Shown here one piece after another: positions 1-8,219 of a DNA stretch of 64,000 bases (its first letter is position 1; each line of letters opens with the position of its first letter). Position numbers and translations under genes: made by a program. Source of the stretch: Bacteroidales bacterium (GTDB lineage Bacteria > Bacteroidota > Bacteroidia > Bacteroidales > UBA3824). The notes beneath the pieces are model-generated. The model had not been told where the DNA came from. It did no database searches and saw nothing but the letters and a program-made list of their open reading frames with translations. The DNA lies in NCBI GenBank assembly GCA_016293845.1, contig JAEDDH010000018.1, positions 1 to 64,000 of the forward strand. The letters run 5' to 3'.

Positions 1-19
1 TAGCCGCCCTACTTTTATG

Positions 20-57
20 AATCCTTCATAACAATTTGTTGTGAAGGATTTTTTTAT
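20..57 (+). terminator. Rho-independent terminator of an upstream gene
   Basis: A near-perfect hairpin (AATCCTTCA at 20-28 against TGAAGGATT at 42-50, with further A-T, C-G and one G-T pair inside) is followed by a T-rich run. It should end transcription of a gene lying before the window. It sits only about 12 bases before the next start codon, so that gene either uses read-through or a promoter inside the T-run. Confidence 0.8.
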
Positions 58-68
58 TTATTTTTGAT

Positions 69-746
69 ATGCAAGCCACACACCTTTTATATTATAATAA
101 CTCTGATTACCCAAAAATACTCCGCGAGTGCAATGATGCGCCCTCGCTCCTTTATGCTATCGGTAATGTAGATTTCAATCATAATTTTGTACTTTCTATT
201 GTGGGTACACGCAAGCCTGACGATAATGCTGCAATTTACATTGATAAGTTTGTCGCTGATTTGCGCCAATACCGCAACGATATTGTTATTGTTAGTGGTC
301 TTGCCTTGGGAGTGGATACCATTGCCCACGAAACCGCTATTAAATACGGTTTTAAAACCGTTGCCGTTATGGGCACAGGACTCGACCATATTTACCCCTC
401 CGAAAATACCGATTTGGCTAACCGCATTGTTTCTTCTGGTGGTGCTATTCTTACCGAATATGAGTATGGACACCAGATTTCGCCCGACAATTTTCCTCAG
501 CGAAACCGCATAGTTGCAGGCTTGTGCGATGCTCTTTTGGTTGTGCAAAGTCCAGTTCGCGGAGGTTCGCTGATTACTGCAAAATATGCCAATTCGTACA
601 ACCGCGATGTATTTGCATTTCCCGGACGTCCTGATGATGAACTTTTTTTAGGTTGCAACTATTTGATTAGAAATAATATGGCAGCGTTAATCACCTCGGC
701 TGAGGATATAGCGTGGTATTTGCGATGGGAGAGGAAAGTGCTTTAA
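69..746 (+). CDS. dprA: DprA/Smf-family protein, Rossmann core only
   Basis: A 225-residue protein matching the central Rossmann domain of DprA, the single-stranded-DNA-binding RecA loader used in transformation. Visible motifs are SIVGTRKP (about residue 43), SGLALGVDTIAHETA (about 76), VMGTGLDHIYP, and FPQRNRIVAGL with GGSLITAKYA. Full-length family members are usually about 300-380 residues, with an N-terminal helical (SAM/HhH) domain and often a C-terminal winged helix; both are absent here. The frame has a stop at 42-44 upstream, so no longer N-terminus is possible. The fold and nucleotide-binding loop look intact. It may be a minimal DprA or a separate Rossmann-fold relative; competence function is inferred only. 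Confidence 0.85.
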   Translation: MQATHLLYYNNSDYPKILRECNDAPSLLYAIGNVDFNHNFVLSIVGTRKPDDNAAIYIDKFVADLRQYRNDIVIVSGLALGVDTIAHETAIKYGFKTVAVMGTGLDHIYPSENTDLANRIVSSGGAILTEYEYGHQISPDNFPQRNRIVAGLCDALLVVQSPVRGGSLITAKYANSYNRDVFAFPGRPDDELFLGCNYLIRNNMAALITSAEDIAWYLRWERKVL

Positions 747-753
747 AATTTAT

Positions 754-784
754 TTTGCATTTTCACATTTTCGCTCTACCTTTG
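754..784 (+). promoter_or_regulatory. Bacteroidota-type promoter of the B12 uptake genes
   Basis: TTTG at 754-757 and TACCTTTG at 777-784 are separated by 19 bases, an exact match to the -33/-7 consensus TTTG and TAnnTTTG. The expected transcription start, about 791, coincides with the first base of the riboswitch P1 stem. Confidence 0.8.
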
Positions 785-789
785 CTCTG

Positions 790-960
790 CGATTTGTTTG
801 CGGAGTTTTACCTAACTGCCGCAATTAAAAGGGAATCAGGTGCGAATCCTGAACAGTCCCGCTGCTGTGTGCTTTGTAAAAAGATGCCACATTCTTTGTG
901 CCACTGAAACTTGTTTCGGGAAGGCGTGACATTGAAGCAAGTCAGAAGACCTGCAAATCG
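790..960 (+). promoter_or_regulatory. Cobalamin (B12) riboswitch
   Basis: This is an adenosylcobalamin-class riboswitch leader. Conserved parts are visible in order: GGGAATCAGGTGCGAATCC (about 830), ACAGTCCCGCTGCTGT, the B12 box GCCACTG...GGGAAGGC (about 899-925), and AAGTCAGAAGACCTGC (about 939-954). P1 is closed by CGATTTG (790-796) pairing with CAAATCG (954-960). A further hairpin, GTTGTA (967-972) with TACAAC (993-998), lies between the aptamer and the btuB start and is a candidate expression-platform stem. B12 binding should lower expression of the downstream btuB-btuG genes. Confidence 0.95.
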
Positions 961-1027
961 TTGATAGTTGTACAAACTGCGAGGACGGCGACTACAACAT
1001 ATTGATTATTATCGTTTTATAATAGAA

Positions 1028-3010
1028 ATGAGAATATTATTACTGCATTTGCTTTTGGCGGTGTGGCTTATGATGTTGTGTACCAATCTGTTGGCGCAAA
1101 ACACCGATACAACCATTTACCGTGAGTTGGAACAAGTGGACGTTGTGGGTAATAGCAAAAGGGCACGGTCGTCGGTTTCGCAGGCTTTTGGACGCGAACA
1201 GATAAAAACTGTGCCATCTGCTGATATTGCTGGTGTGCTTCGTCTTGGTAATGGATTGAATATCAAAGATTACGGTGGGGTAGGAGGGTTGAAGACTGTT
1301 TCGGTGAGGTCGCTTGGCGCATCGCATACTGCTGTGGAATACGACGGCGCTCCGATTTCAAACACTCAGGCGGGACAAATTGATATTTCACGGTTTGATG
1401 CCGCTTCTATTTCTGAAATAAAAGTCTCTGTGGGGCAGGACGATAACTTGTTTAAACCTGCCAAAATGTTTGCCTCGGGTGCGGTGCTGACTCTTAAATC
1501 GCACAACGATAATGATTTAGACAATCTTAAAATCAATCTCAAAACAGGTTCGTTTGGCTATTTTGCTACTGATTTGGCTTTGTCGCAACATTTATCTAAA
1601 CGTCTGATTATTAAGGCTGACGGTGCGTTTCTCCGTTCGGATGGTATGTACAAGTATACGCTCAACAACAATAAGAATATTTCGGAGCAAAAACGTCACA
1701 ATACAGATATCATTAGCAAAAAAGGCGAGATAAATCTCTTTTATAATGATTCTAACTTGCATAGTTTCAATCTTAAACTCTATGGATATGATTATAGGCG
1801 AGGACTTCCGGGCAGCGTAATTTTTTACAACGATGAAGCCAACGAACGACTCAACGACCGCAACTATTTTATCCAAGGCGATTACACAAGACGTTTTTTT
1901 GATGCCTTAACTACCAAATTATTAGTTAAATACAATTATTCTTATTCGCATTACACCGACCGAAATGTTATGTACACTGATGGCAAACTTACTCAAAATT
2001 CCACTCAAAGAGAGTTTTTTGCCTCGTGGCAGAATCTTTGGCAAATTGCCTCGCCGTTGACGTTTTCGTTTGCCGCCGATTATTGCTATAATATGCTTTT
2101 AAGCGATATAACCGACCGATTACCAAAACGTTACACTGTTTATTCTTCGGCTAATTTGCGTTATTTTCCTGCCAAATGGACTGCGATTACAGTTGGCTCT
2201 GTGCATACTCATTTGCGCGAAAAAACTGATGTGGGCACCCATTTGGATGATATTGACCGTTTTTCTCCTTATATGATATTAAAATTTTACCCGACAAACA
2301 AAATAGCCATTACCACATTGTATAAAAATACTTTTCGTGTGCCAACGTTTAACGAATTGTATTACACCACGTTAGGCTCTACCAATTTAAAACCCGAAGA
2401 TGCTCACGAATTTAATTTTGGAATTTCGTACAATGCCAAATCGTGGAATGTTTCTACCGATTTGTATCACAATAATGTTGATAATAAGATAGTTGCAATA
2501 CCCACAATGTATATTTGGAAAATGGCAAATTGTGGACGTGTGAAAATTACAGGCGCAGATGTTTCGGCGTCAAAAAAATTCACATTTTCAAACCTTGCCA
2601 TCAACCTTTCGGCTGGATATTCTTATCAAAAAGCAGAGGATGTAACCGACAAAAATTCAAAGGTTTACGGATTTCAAATTCCATACACGCCACTTCATTC
2701 GGGCAACGGGTGGATAGAATTTGCCTACAAAAATTACACACTCTCTGCCACGTCGGTGTGGTCGGGCAAGCGATATTTCTTGAAAAACAATATAAAAGAC
2801 AATGAGATAGATCCTTACGCTGAATTTTCGGTGGCATTATCGCGACAATTTGAGTTTAAGAGCAGCGATTTTTTTATAAAAATATCTTGCATCAACATTT
2901 CCAACCAACAATATGATATTATAAAATTTTATCCTATGCCCGGACGACAATTTCAACTGCATATATCTTATAACTTAACAAATAAATTTTACCAAAATGA
3001 AAAAGATTAA
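1028..3010 (+). CDS. btuB: TonB-dependent outer-membrane cobalamin receptor (BtuB-like)
   Basis: A 660-residue TonB-dependent receptor importing B12 across the outer membrane. The ATG at 1028 gives a signal peptide ending near LLAQNTDT; a TTG further upstream would translate riboswitch leader and is rejected. The plug follows (VPSADIAGVLRLGNGLNIKDYGG, then VSVRSLGASHTAVEYDGAP), then a long beta-barrel ending in an aromatic-rich strand. There is no SusC-like N-terminal extension. It lies directly behind a B12 riboswitch and overlaps the BtuG-like lipoprotein gene by 14 bases, so the substrate call rests on context plus receptor family. Confidence 0.92.
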   Translation: MRILLLHLLLAVWLMMLCTNLLAQNTDTTIYRELEQVDVVGNSKRARSSVSQAFGREQIKTVPSADIAGVLRLGNGLNIKDYGGVGGLKTVSVRSLGASHTAVEYDGAPISNTQAGQIDISRFDAASISEIKVSVGQDDNLFKPAKMFASGAVLTLKSHNDNDLDNLKINLKTGSFGYFATDLALSQHLSKRLIIKADGAFLRSDGMYKYTLNNNKNISEQKRHNTDIISKKGEINLFYNDSNLHSFNLKLYGYDYRRGLPGSVIFYNDEANERLNDRNYFIQGDYTRRFFDALTTKLLVKYNYSYSHYTDRNVMYTDGKLTQNSTQREFFASWQNLWQIASPLTFSFAADYCYNMLLSDITDRLPKRYTVYSSANLRYFPAKWTAITVGSVHTHLREKTDVGTHLDDIDRFSPYMILKFYPTNKIAITTLYKNTFRVPTFNELYYTTLGSTNLKPEDAHEFNFGISYNAKSWNVSTDLYHNNVDNKIVAIPTMYIWKMANCGRVKITGADVSASKKFTFSNLAINLSAGYSYQKAEDVTDKNSKVYGFQIPYTPLHSGNGWIEFAYKNYTLSATSVWSGKRYFLKNNIKDNEIDPYAEFSVALSRQFEFKSSDFFIKISCINISNQQYDIIKFYPMPGRQFQLHISYNLTNKFYQNEKD

Positions 3011-4058
3011 ATTTTTAGCATTAAGTGCTTTGTTGTTGAGCACATTTACATTTCAATCGTGTAAAGACGATGATGATGAATCGAAACCCGAAGAGGTGTT
3101 TAAGGTAAAACACATTTTTATCCTTAACGAAGGCTTGCAGTCTGCCAACAACTCTACATTGGATTGCTATTATCCCAACGGTGAAAATTCTTATCAGTCA
3201 AAAGTTTACACTACCACCAACGGTGAAGGTCTCGGCGATATAGGTCAGGACATTATTTGCTACGGCAAACGCGTTTATGTAAGTGTATGGGGTTCAAACT
3301 ACATGGCCAAATTAGACCAATATGGCAAAGTGTTGGAGAAATATTCGTTTAAATCAGACGAAGGTCAGCCCCGCTATCTCGCAGCCAAAGACGGATTTGT
3401 GTATGTTTCTACATACGCTGGCAAGGTTGCCAAATTCGATACCACTTCTATTGCCGCTCCGTTAGGTTTTGCAGAGGTAGGCTCTAATCCCGAGGGTATC
3501 GCAGTAGCTGGCAACTATTTGGTAGTTTGCAATTCGCAGCAAAATTATGTTTCCGACCACCGAATTTCTATTGTTGACCTCTCTTCTTTTTCGCTCAAAA
3601 AACATATTGAATCAGAAGAATATGGCAACTATCAGACTGCCACCGTTGTTGGCAACAATGTATATGTAACTTATTACTCTCCTACTTATACTATTGAAAC
3701 TCTGAGTGTTGATGTCGATAATGGTACAATCAAACCCGCAGTTGCCGCATCTAAGATTGCCACAGATGGTTCCAGCCTATTTTGCGTAAATGCGACAACC
3801 GAGGATTGGGTAACTTTTACTACATCTTTCTTTAAACTTGGTTCTACCGAATCGCTGTTGGATTTGACTCAGGTTCCCGAATTAGCCACATCCAATGTCT
3901 ATATGTTTGAAATCGACCCCGACACCAAGGATTTCTACATTGGCACTACCGACTTTGCTACCAATGGTATTATCTACCGTTTCGACAAGACTGGCAAGTT
4001 TATCACCAAATTTGAAACAAGTGGCATAAGCCCCAATGGTGCTGCATTTGTTTATTAA
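2997..4058 (+). CDS. btuG: Surface cobalamin-binding lipoprotein, BtuG-like beta-propeller
   Basis: A 353-residue lipoprotein: a signal peptide ends in the lipobox FQSC, followed by an acidic DDDDES stretch typical of Bacteroidota surface-exported lipoproteins. The rest is built of repeating YncE-like beta-propeller strands (for example KVKHIFILNEG, YVSVWGSNYMAKLD, NPEGIAVAGNYLVVCN). In Bacteroides, BtuG caps BtuB on the cell surface and binds B12 extremely tightly. The overlap with btuB and the shared riboswitch support the same role. Without the context it would be called a DUF5074/YncE-like protein. Confidence 0.85.
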   Translation: MKKIKFLALSALLLSTFTFQSCKDDDDESKPEEVFKVKHIFILNEGLQSANNSTLDCYYPNGENSYQSKVYTTTNGEGLGDIGQDIICYGKRVYVSVWGSNYMAKLDQYGKVLEKYSFKSDEGQPRYLAAKDGFVYVSTYAGKVAKFDTTSIAAPLGFAEVGSNPEGIAVAGNYLVVCNSQQNYVSDHRISIVDLSSFSLKKHIESEEYGNYQTATVVGNNVYVTYYSPTYTIETLSVDVDNGTIKPAVAASKIATDGSSLFCVNATTEDWVTFTTSFFKLGSTESLLDLTQVPELATSNVYMFEIDPDTKDFYIGTTDFATNGIIYRFDKTGKFITKFETSGISPNGAAFVY

Positions 4059-4089
4059 TTAGATTTTTAACTTTACTGAAAATAACCGC

Positions 4090-4108
4090 TGAGTTTGAGC
4101 CAAACTCA
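4090..4108 (+). other. Perfect stem-loop behind btuG
   Basis: TGAGTTTG (4090-4097) pairs perfectly with CAAACTCA (4101-4108) around a three-base loop, 31 bases after the btuG stop. The following sequence is T/A-rich but lacks a clean T-run, so it may be a weak terminator or an mRNA 3'-end stabiliser. Confidence 0.45.
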
Positions 4109-4119
4109 TTATTAACGGT

Positions 4120-4397
4120 TTTGCCAAAAAGGTCAGAATGAGTGCCTGTATTGGTCATCAATAGTATTAATTCTCTGTCGTTTTGATCCCATATCAGCAA
4201 CCAATCAGATTACAGATGACATTCCCAAAATCCTTCATAATTTCCGTGTAATATATGTGGCTTATATTCAGGTGGTAATGTTCCTGTTTGGGCAATAGGT
4301 GCAAGGCTTTGGAAAGTAATTCCTCTTTGTAGCCTCTTTTTAGACAACGTTTTAACGAGCGTTTAAACTCTCCGGTAAATTTGAGTGTCTATTTCAC
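4120..4397 (-). pseudogene. Broken YafQ-family mRNA interferase toxin
   Basis: Read on the minus strand from a GTG overlapping the antitoxin stop, this stretch encodes recognisable YafQ/RelE-superfamily toxin sequence in pieces: KFTGEFKRSLKRCLKRGY, then LPPEYKPHILHGNYEGFWEC, then SDWLLIWDQND and TGTHSDLFGK. Three lesions break it: a TAG at the third codon (4389-4391), a one-base frameshift near 4300-4306, and a TAA (4210-4212) between the HL and SDW motifs. Intact relatives are endoribonucleases of about 90 residues. No functional toxin can be made, although the antitoxin gene upstream is open. Confidence 0.85.
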
Positions 4398-4597
4398 GCT
4401 TTACATTGATTAATAAGGTCTTCAACACTTGATGCGGTATAAATATTGCCGTTTTTTATGTCTTCGATAGCTCTATCCATACCGTTTTGCCTTTTAAGTA
4501 GAGGACTTACATCAATAACACCACGCAACAGACTAATAGCCTGTTTTATTTGCTCGTACATCGAAACGTCTTCGATGGTTACTGTCATTTGGGTCAT
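4394..4597 (-). CDS. Antitoxin of a YafQ-type toxin-antitoxin pair (orphaned)
   Basis: A 67-residue protein with the layout of small Bacteroidales antitoxins: a short beta/helix N-terminus (TVTIEDVSMYEQIKQAISLL), an RGV turn, and a C-terminal toxin-binding tail (AIEDIKNGNIYTASSVEDL). It precedes the toxin remnant with a translational overlap, the usual antitoxin-first order. The frame is intact although the toxin is dead, so it is an orphan antitoxin. It might still repress its own promoter or counter a related toxin elsewhere; that is inference. Confidence 0.65.
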   Translation of the reverse strand: MTQMTVTIEDVSMYEQIKQAISLLRGVIDVSPLLKRQNGMDRAIEDIKNGNIYTASSVEDLINQCKA

Positions 4598-4647
4598 AAT
4601 CTGTTATTTTTTGTTTTGCATATATAAAAATTAAATGGTTCTTTTGC

Positions 4648-4655
4648 TACTTTTG
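4648..4655 (+). promoter_or_regulatory. -7 element before the BtuF-like gene
   Basis: TACTTTTG matches TAnnTTTG 21 bases before the ATG at 4677. No TTTG lies at the expected distance upstream, so this is a half-site. If used, transcription would begin after the alternative ATG at 4635, supporting 4677 as the start. Confidence 0.4.
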
Positions 4656-4676
4656 TGGCAATTATTTTTTTTAGGG

Positions 4677-5792
4677 ATGAACAAATATTATTTATTTTTA
4701 ACTCTGTTGCTGTTGTTTGGTGAGTGTTACCAAAAAAGTGGCACCAATTTATATGTAGAAGATAGTGTAGAGGTGGCTTTTAATTATGCCACGCACATCA
4801 AAATTTCTAAATGCAGCGATGGCTATTTTGCCACTATCCGCAATCCGTGGGACACTACAAAAATTCTTCACAAATATTTCCTTACCGATAAGGATTCGGC
4901 AAGCGCAGAGGGCTGCACGGTGATTCATACGCCAGTGGATAATGTGTTGATTTTTACATCGTTGCACGCGGGTTTGGTAAAAACTCTCGGTTGCAAGAAT
5001 GCTATCAAGAGTCTCTGCGATGTGGAAAATGTTTTGGATAAGGAGATTTTAGACGATGTTAAATCTGGCAAAATCAAAGACTTAGGTTCGTCGATGAATC
5101 CCGATATTGAGAATATTCTGCTGCAAAATCCTGATATTATAATGCTTTCGCCATACGAAACTTCGGGCGGATTTGGACTTTTGGAAAAAACTGACATTCC
5201 CCTTGTGGAGTGTGCCGATTATATGGAAAATTCGCCTCTTGGTCAGGCTGAATGGATTAAGTTCTATGGATTGATTTTTAATAAGTTGGAAACCGCCGAT
5301 TCGATTTTTGCCGAGGTGGAGAAAAACTATCTGAGCCTAAAATCGCTTGTGGATAATTTGCCTACAAAGCCATCGCTCCTTGCCAACAGCCTAACGGGTG
5401 CACAGTGGTATATGGCCACAGGCAACTCTACTGCCGGACGGTTTTATGCCGACGCAGGGTTTAATTTTTTGTTCAACTATTTGGATACATACGGCACTGT
5501 GCCGCTCAATTTCGAGACCGTTTTTGCCAAAGCGTACAATGCTGATTATTGGATAGTTAAGTACAACCGCGATAAGGATTACGATTTGCAGTCGTTTGCT
5601 GCCGAACATCCTAACTATAAGGATTTCAAGGCGTTTAAAGATAGGAATATCTTTTTTTGCAATCTTTCGTACATTCCATATTACGACGAGACCCCATTCC
5701 GCCCCGGCCTTCTGCTCAAAGACCTTATCAAAATTTCGCACCCTGAATTGCTGCAAGATTATAGTCTGAGGTATTTTACAAAAGTTCAGTAA
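4677..5792 (+). CDS. btuF: Cobalamin ABC transporter substrate-binding lipoprotein (BtuF-like)
   Basis: A 371-residue protein. Starting at the ATG at 4677 gives a short signal peptide with a lipobox-like FGEC; the earlier ATG at 4635 would place an odd leader in front. The body has the class III (FecB/BtuF) solute-binding layout: VDNVLIFTSLHAGLVKTLGC, NPDIENILLQNPDIIMLSPY, and C-terminal FKDRNIFFCN. BtuF-like proteins deliver B12 to BtuCD in the inner membrane. No btuC or btuD is in the window, so the permease is elsewhere. The B12 assignment comes from the adjacent riboswitch-controlled genes; iron-siderophore binding is the alternative. Confidence 0.75.
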   Translation: MNKYYLFLTLLLLFGECYQKSGTNLYVEDSVEVAFNYATHIKISKCSDGYFATIRNPWDTTKILHKYFLTDKDSASAEGCTVIHTPVDNVLIFTSLHAGLVKTLGCKNAIKSLCDVENVLDKEILDDVKSGKIKDLGSSMNPDIENILLQNPDIIMLSPYETSGGFGLLEKTDIPLVECADYMENSPLGQAEWIKFYGLIFNKLETADSIFAEVEKNYLSLKSLVDNLPTKPSLLANSLTGAQWYMATGNSTAGRFYADAGFNFLFNYLDTYGTVPLNFETVFAKAYNADYWIVKYNRDKDYDLQSFAAEHPNYKDFKAFKDRNIFFCNLSYIPYYDETPFRPGLLLKDLIKISHPELLQDYSLRYFTKVQ

Positions 5793-5855
5793 ATTTTACG
5801 CCACTTGTTAATTTGGCATAATTTTTATTGATATAGGTGTAAACCAAATGACAAT

Positions 5856-7256
5856 ATGGGCGAAAAAAAGAGAACATTTAAGAGTAGGATAATGAATATC
5901 CTACTGTGGTCGATAATATCGGCGGCGTTTATTGGTCCGGGAACGGTTACCACAGCCACCAAAGCCGGTGCCGACTACCAATTCCAACTGCTTTGGGCGT
6001 TGGGATTTGCTACTATTGCGTGCCTTGTGCTTCAAGAGGCAAGTGCTCGAGCTGCCATATACTCTAAAATGAACCTTGGACAAGCGATTAAATTTCATTT
6101 TCAGGGCAGCAAGGGGCAGATTCCCGTAATGGTGTTGGTGGTGGGTGCTATTATTCTCGGCTGCACCGCATACGAGGCAGGCAATATTCTTGGTGCTGCC
6201 GAAGGTTTGTCGTTGGTTTTCCCCAGTCTTGGTAAACGATTGATTATTACTACGATAGCCCTTGTTGTGGGCGTGGCTCTCAGTTTAAAAAGTTTGCGCT
6301 CTACGGCAAGTTTTATGGGCGTTTTTGTGTTTATAATGGGCATAACGTTCATTACCACAGCGTTTTTGGCGCATCCTCCTGTGGGTGAATTGGCGCAGGG
6401 ATTGTTTGTGCCGAGTTTGCCCGATGTGCCTGAGGCTGGATTGCTTGTGCTTGGGTTAATTGGCACAACTGTAGTACCTTACGACCTTTTTCTTGGCTCC
6501 AACGTGGTAACAAAAGAAACCACAGTGCGCGATATGCGTGTGGGAATTGCCGTTTCGGTAATTCTTGGCGGAATTATTTCGATGGCAATTTTGGTGGTTG
6601 GCACACAGATGACCCGCGGGTTAACGCCCGAAGTGGTTGAAAATATGGAATTTTCGTATCTCCGCCTTACCGAAACTCTTGCTAATCAAATAGGAAGGTG
6701 GGCAGGATATATCTTTGGTTTTGGTATGTTTGCAGCCGGTTTTACCAGTGCCATTACATCGTCGCTGGTGTCAACGCTTACTGCACGGAGCATTTTTGCC
6801 AAAAACAAACTCGACGGCACGCCCGAGAAACCAAATTCGTTTCAATGGATAGCCTATATGGTTCTTGCTGTGGGCGTTATACTTGGTTTCTTGCAGGTTA
6901 AGCCCGTACCAGCAATTGTTATGGCGCAGGCTTTCAATGGATTGATTCTTCCGTTTGTGTGCGTGTTTCTCTTTACTGTAATCAACAACGCCAAGGTGAT
7001 GGGCAAGGAGCATCTCAATGGACTGTTTTCAAACATTATGATGGCTGCGGTAACGTGGGTAACGCTGATTCTCGGTATCAAAAACCTTTGCGATTCGGTA
7101 AAAACTGCTGCCGGTGTGGAAATATTCAATCCCGACTCGCTGTTTATGTGGGCAAGTATTATCGCATTGGTAATCACTTTGTTAATTACCGTTATGGTGA
7201 TTAATAAACGTCGCAAGTCTATTATCGAGGCCGAATCCGAGCAAGTTTCTAAGTAA
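5856..7256 (+). CDS. Nramp-family metal-ion transporter with a non-canonical binding site
   Basis: A 466-residue polytopic membrane protein with about 11 predicted helices and clear Nramp/SLC11 organisation. Helix 1 carries GPGTVTTATKAGA where canonical Nramps have DPGN, and helix 6 carries VVPYDLFLGSN where they have MPHN. The aspartate, asparagine and methionine that bind Mn2+/Fe2+ are therefore all replaced. It belongs with divergent Nramp relatives of uncertain substrate, possibly Mg2+ or another divalent ion. It lies 64 bases behind the BtuF-like gene on the same strand and may share its transcript. Confidence 0.85.
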   Translation: MGEKKRTFKSRIMNILLWSIISAAFIGPGTVTTATKAGADYQFQLLWALGFATIACLVLQEASARAAIYSKMNLGQAIKFHFQGSKGQIPVMVLVVGAIILGCTAYEAGNILGAAEGLSLVFPSLGKRLIITTIALVVGVALSLKSLRSTASFMGVFVFIMGITFITTAFLAHPPVGELAQGLFVPSLPDVPEAGLLVLGLIGTTVVPYDLFLGSNVVTKETTVRDMRVGIAVSVILGGIISMAILVVGTQMTRGLTPEVVENMEFSYLRLTETLANQIGRWAGYIFGFGMFAAGFTSAITSSLVSTLTARSIFAKNKLDGTPEKPNSFQWIAYMVLAVGVILGFLQVKPVPAIVMAQAFNGLILPFVCVFLFTVINNAKVMGKEHLNGLFSNIMMAAVTWVTLILGIKNLCDSVKTAAGVEIFNPDSLFMWASIIALVITLLITVMVINKRRKSIIEAESEQVSK

Positions 7257-7313
7257 AAAATTTTTTTCGGTGGATTATTTTTTGCAATATTGCATTATCA
7301 AAAATAATACGCT

Positions 7314-8159
7314 ATGAAATACATCGGAGCACACGTAAGCGCGTCAGGAGGGGTGCAGAATGCGCCTGTTAACGCCAAGGCTATTGGGGCAACGGCTTTT
7401 GCACTTTTTACCAAAAATCAGCGTCAGTGGTTTTCAAAAGACCTTACCAACAACGAGATAGAAGAGTTTAAAACCAATTGTGCAAATCTTGGATATGCAC
7501 CCGAGCAGATTTTGCCGCACGATAGTTACTTGATTAATCTTGGAAGTCCCGAAGAGGAGGGTCTCGACAAGTCGCGCAAATCGTTTGCCGATGAGATGAA
7601 ACGCTGTCAGCAACTCGGACTTAAACTCCTCAATTTTCATCCGGGCAGCCATCTGAAACAAATTCCCGAAGTGGAATGTCTCAACCGCATTGCCGAATCT
7701 ATCAACATAGCCCTCAGCAAAACTCAGGGCGTTACAGCTGTTATCGAAAACACAGCAGGACAAGGCTCTAACCTCGGTTTTGCGTTTCATCATTTAAAGC
7801 ATATCATCGACCGCGTTGACGACAAAAGCCGCGTAGGGGTGTGTATCGACACCTGTCACGCCTTTGCTGCCGGTTACAATCTTGCCGACAGATACGAGTT
7901 TGAACGCATTTGGGACGAGTTTGACCAAACTATCGGTTTTAAATTTTTGCGCGGAATGCACCTCAATGATGCCACCAAACCTGTGGGTTCGCGGGTCGAC
8001 CGTCACGCATCTATCGGCAGCGGCTGTATTGGCAAGGAGACTTTCCGTTGGATTATGGAAGACCCTCGTTTCGATAATATTCCGCTCATCCTCGAAACTC
8101 CCGACGAACTTATTTGGGCAGAAGAAATTTCGATGCTCAAAGGGTTTTGTAATGAATAA
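7314..8159 (+). CDS. nfo: Endonuclease IV (AP endonuclease)
   Basis: A 281-residue zinc-dependent AP endonuclease of base-excision repair, cutting 5' to abasic sites. The TIM-barrel family is clear from KYIGAHVSASGGVQNAP at the N-terminus and the metal-binding stretches LLNFHPGSH, VIENTAGQG, VGVCIDTCHAFAAGY, MHLNDA and RVDRHASIGSG. Length and ends match the family, with ATG at 7314. Confidence 0.97.
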   Translation: MKYIGAHVSASGGVQNAPVNAKAIGATAFALFTKNQRQWFSKDLTNNEIEEFKTNCANLGYAPEQILPHDSYLINLGSPEEEGLDKSRKSFADEMKRCQQLGLKLLNFHPGSHLKQIPEVECLNRIAESINIALSKTQGVTAVIENTAGQGSNLGFAFHHLKHIIDRVDDKSRVGVCIDTCHAFAAGYNLADRYEFERIWDEFDQTIGFKFLRGMHLNDATKPVGSRVDRHASIGSGCIGKETFRWIMEDPRFDNIPLILETPDELIWAEEISMLKGFCNE

Positions 8160-8160
8160 T

Positions 8161-8217
8161 TTGCAATTGACAGTTGACAATTGATAATTCAAAATTCATA
8201 ATTCATAATTTGTAATT
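8161..8217. repeat. AT-rich short direct-repeat tract
   Basis: Nested words of the form TTGACAATTGATAATTC and ATTCATAATTCATAATT fill the gap between nfo and the next gene. A related tract (ATGCATTATGCATTAAGAATT) is found at 55186-55250. Such tracts are commonly dispersed in Bacteroidota intergenic DNA; the role is unknown. Confidence 0.5.
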
Positions 8218-8219
8218 AC

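Noticed and set aside
713..907. A 64-codon open frame over the leader of btuB
   Set aside because: It covers a clear cobalamin riboswitch, and the conserved RNA elements explain the sequence fully.
4635..4676. An earlier ATG at 4635 as the start of the BtuF-like gene
   Set aside because: It puts a second hydrophobic stretch before the lipoprotein signal and lies upstream of the likely transcription start.
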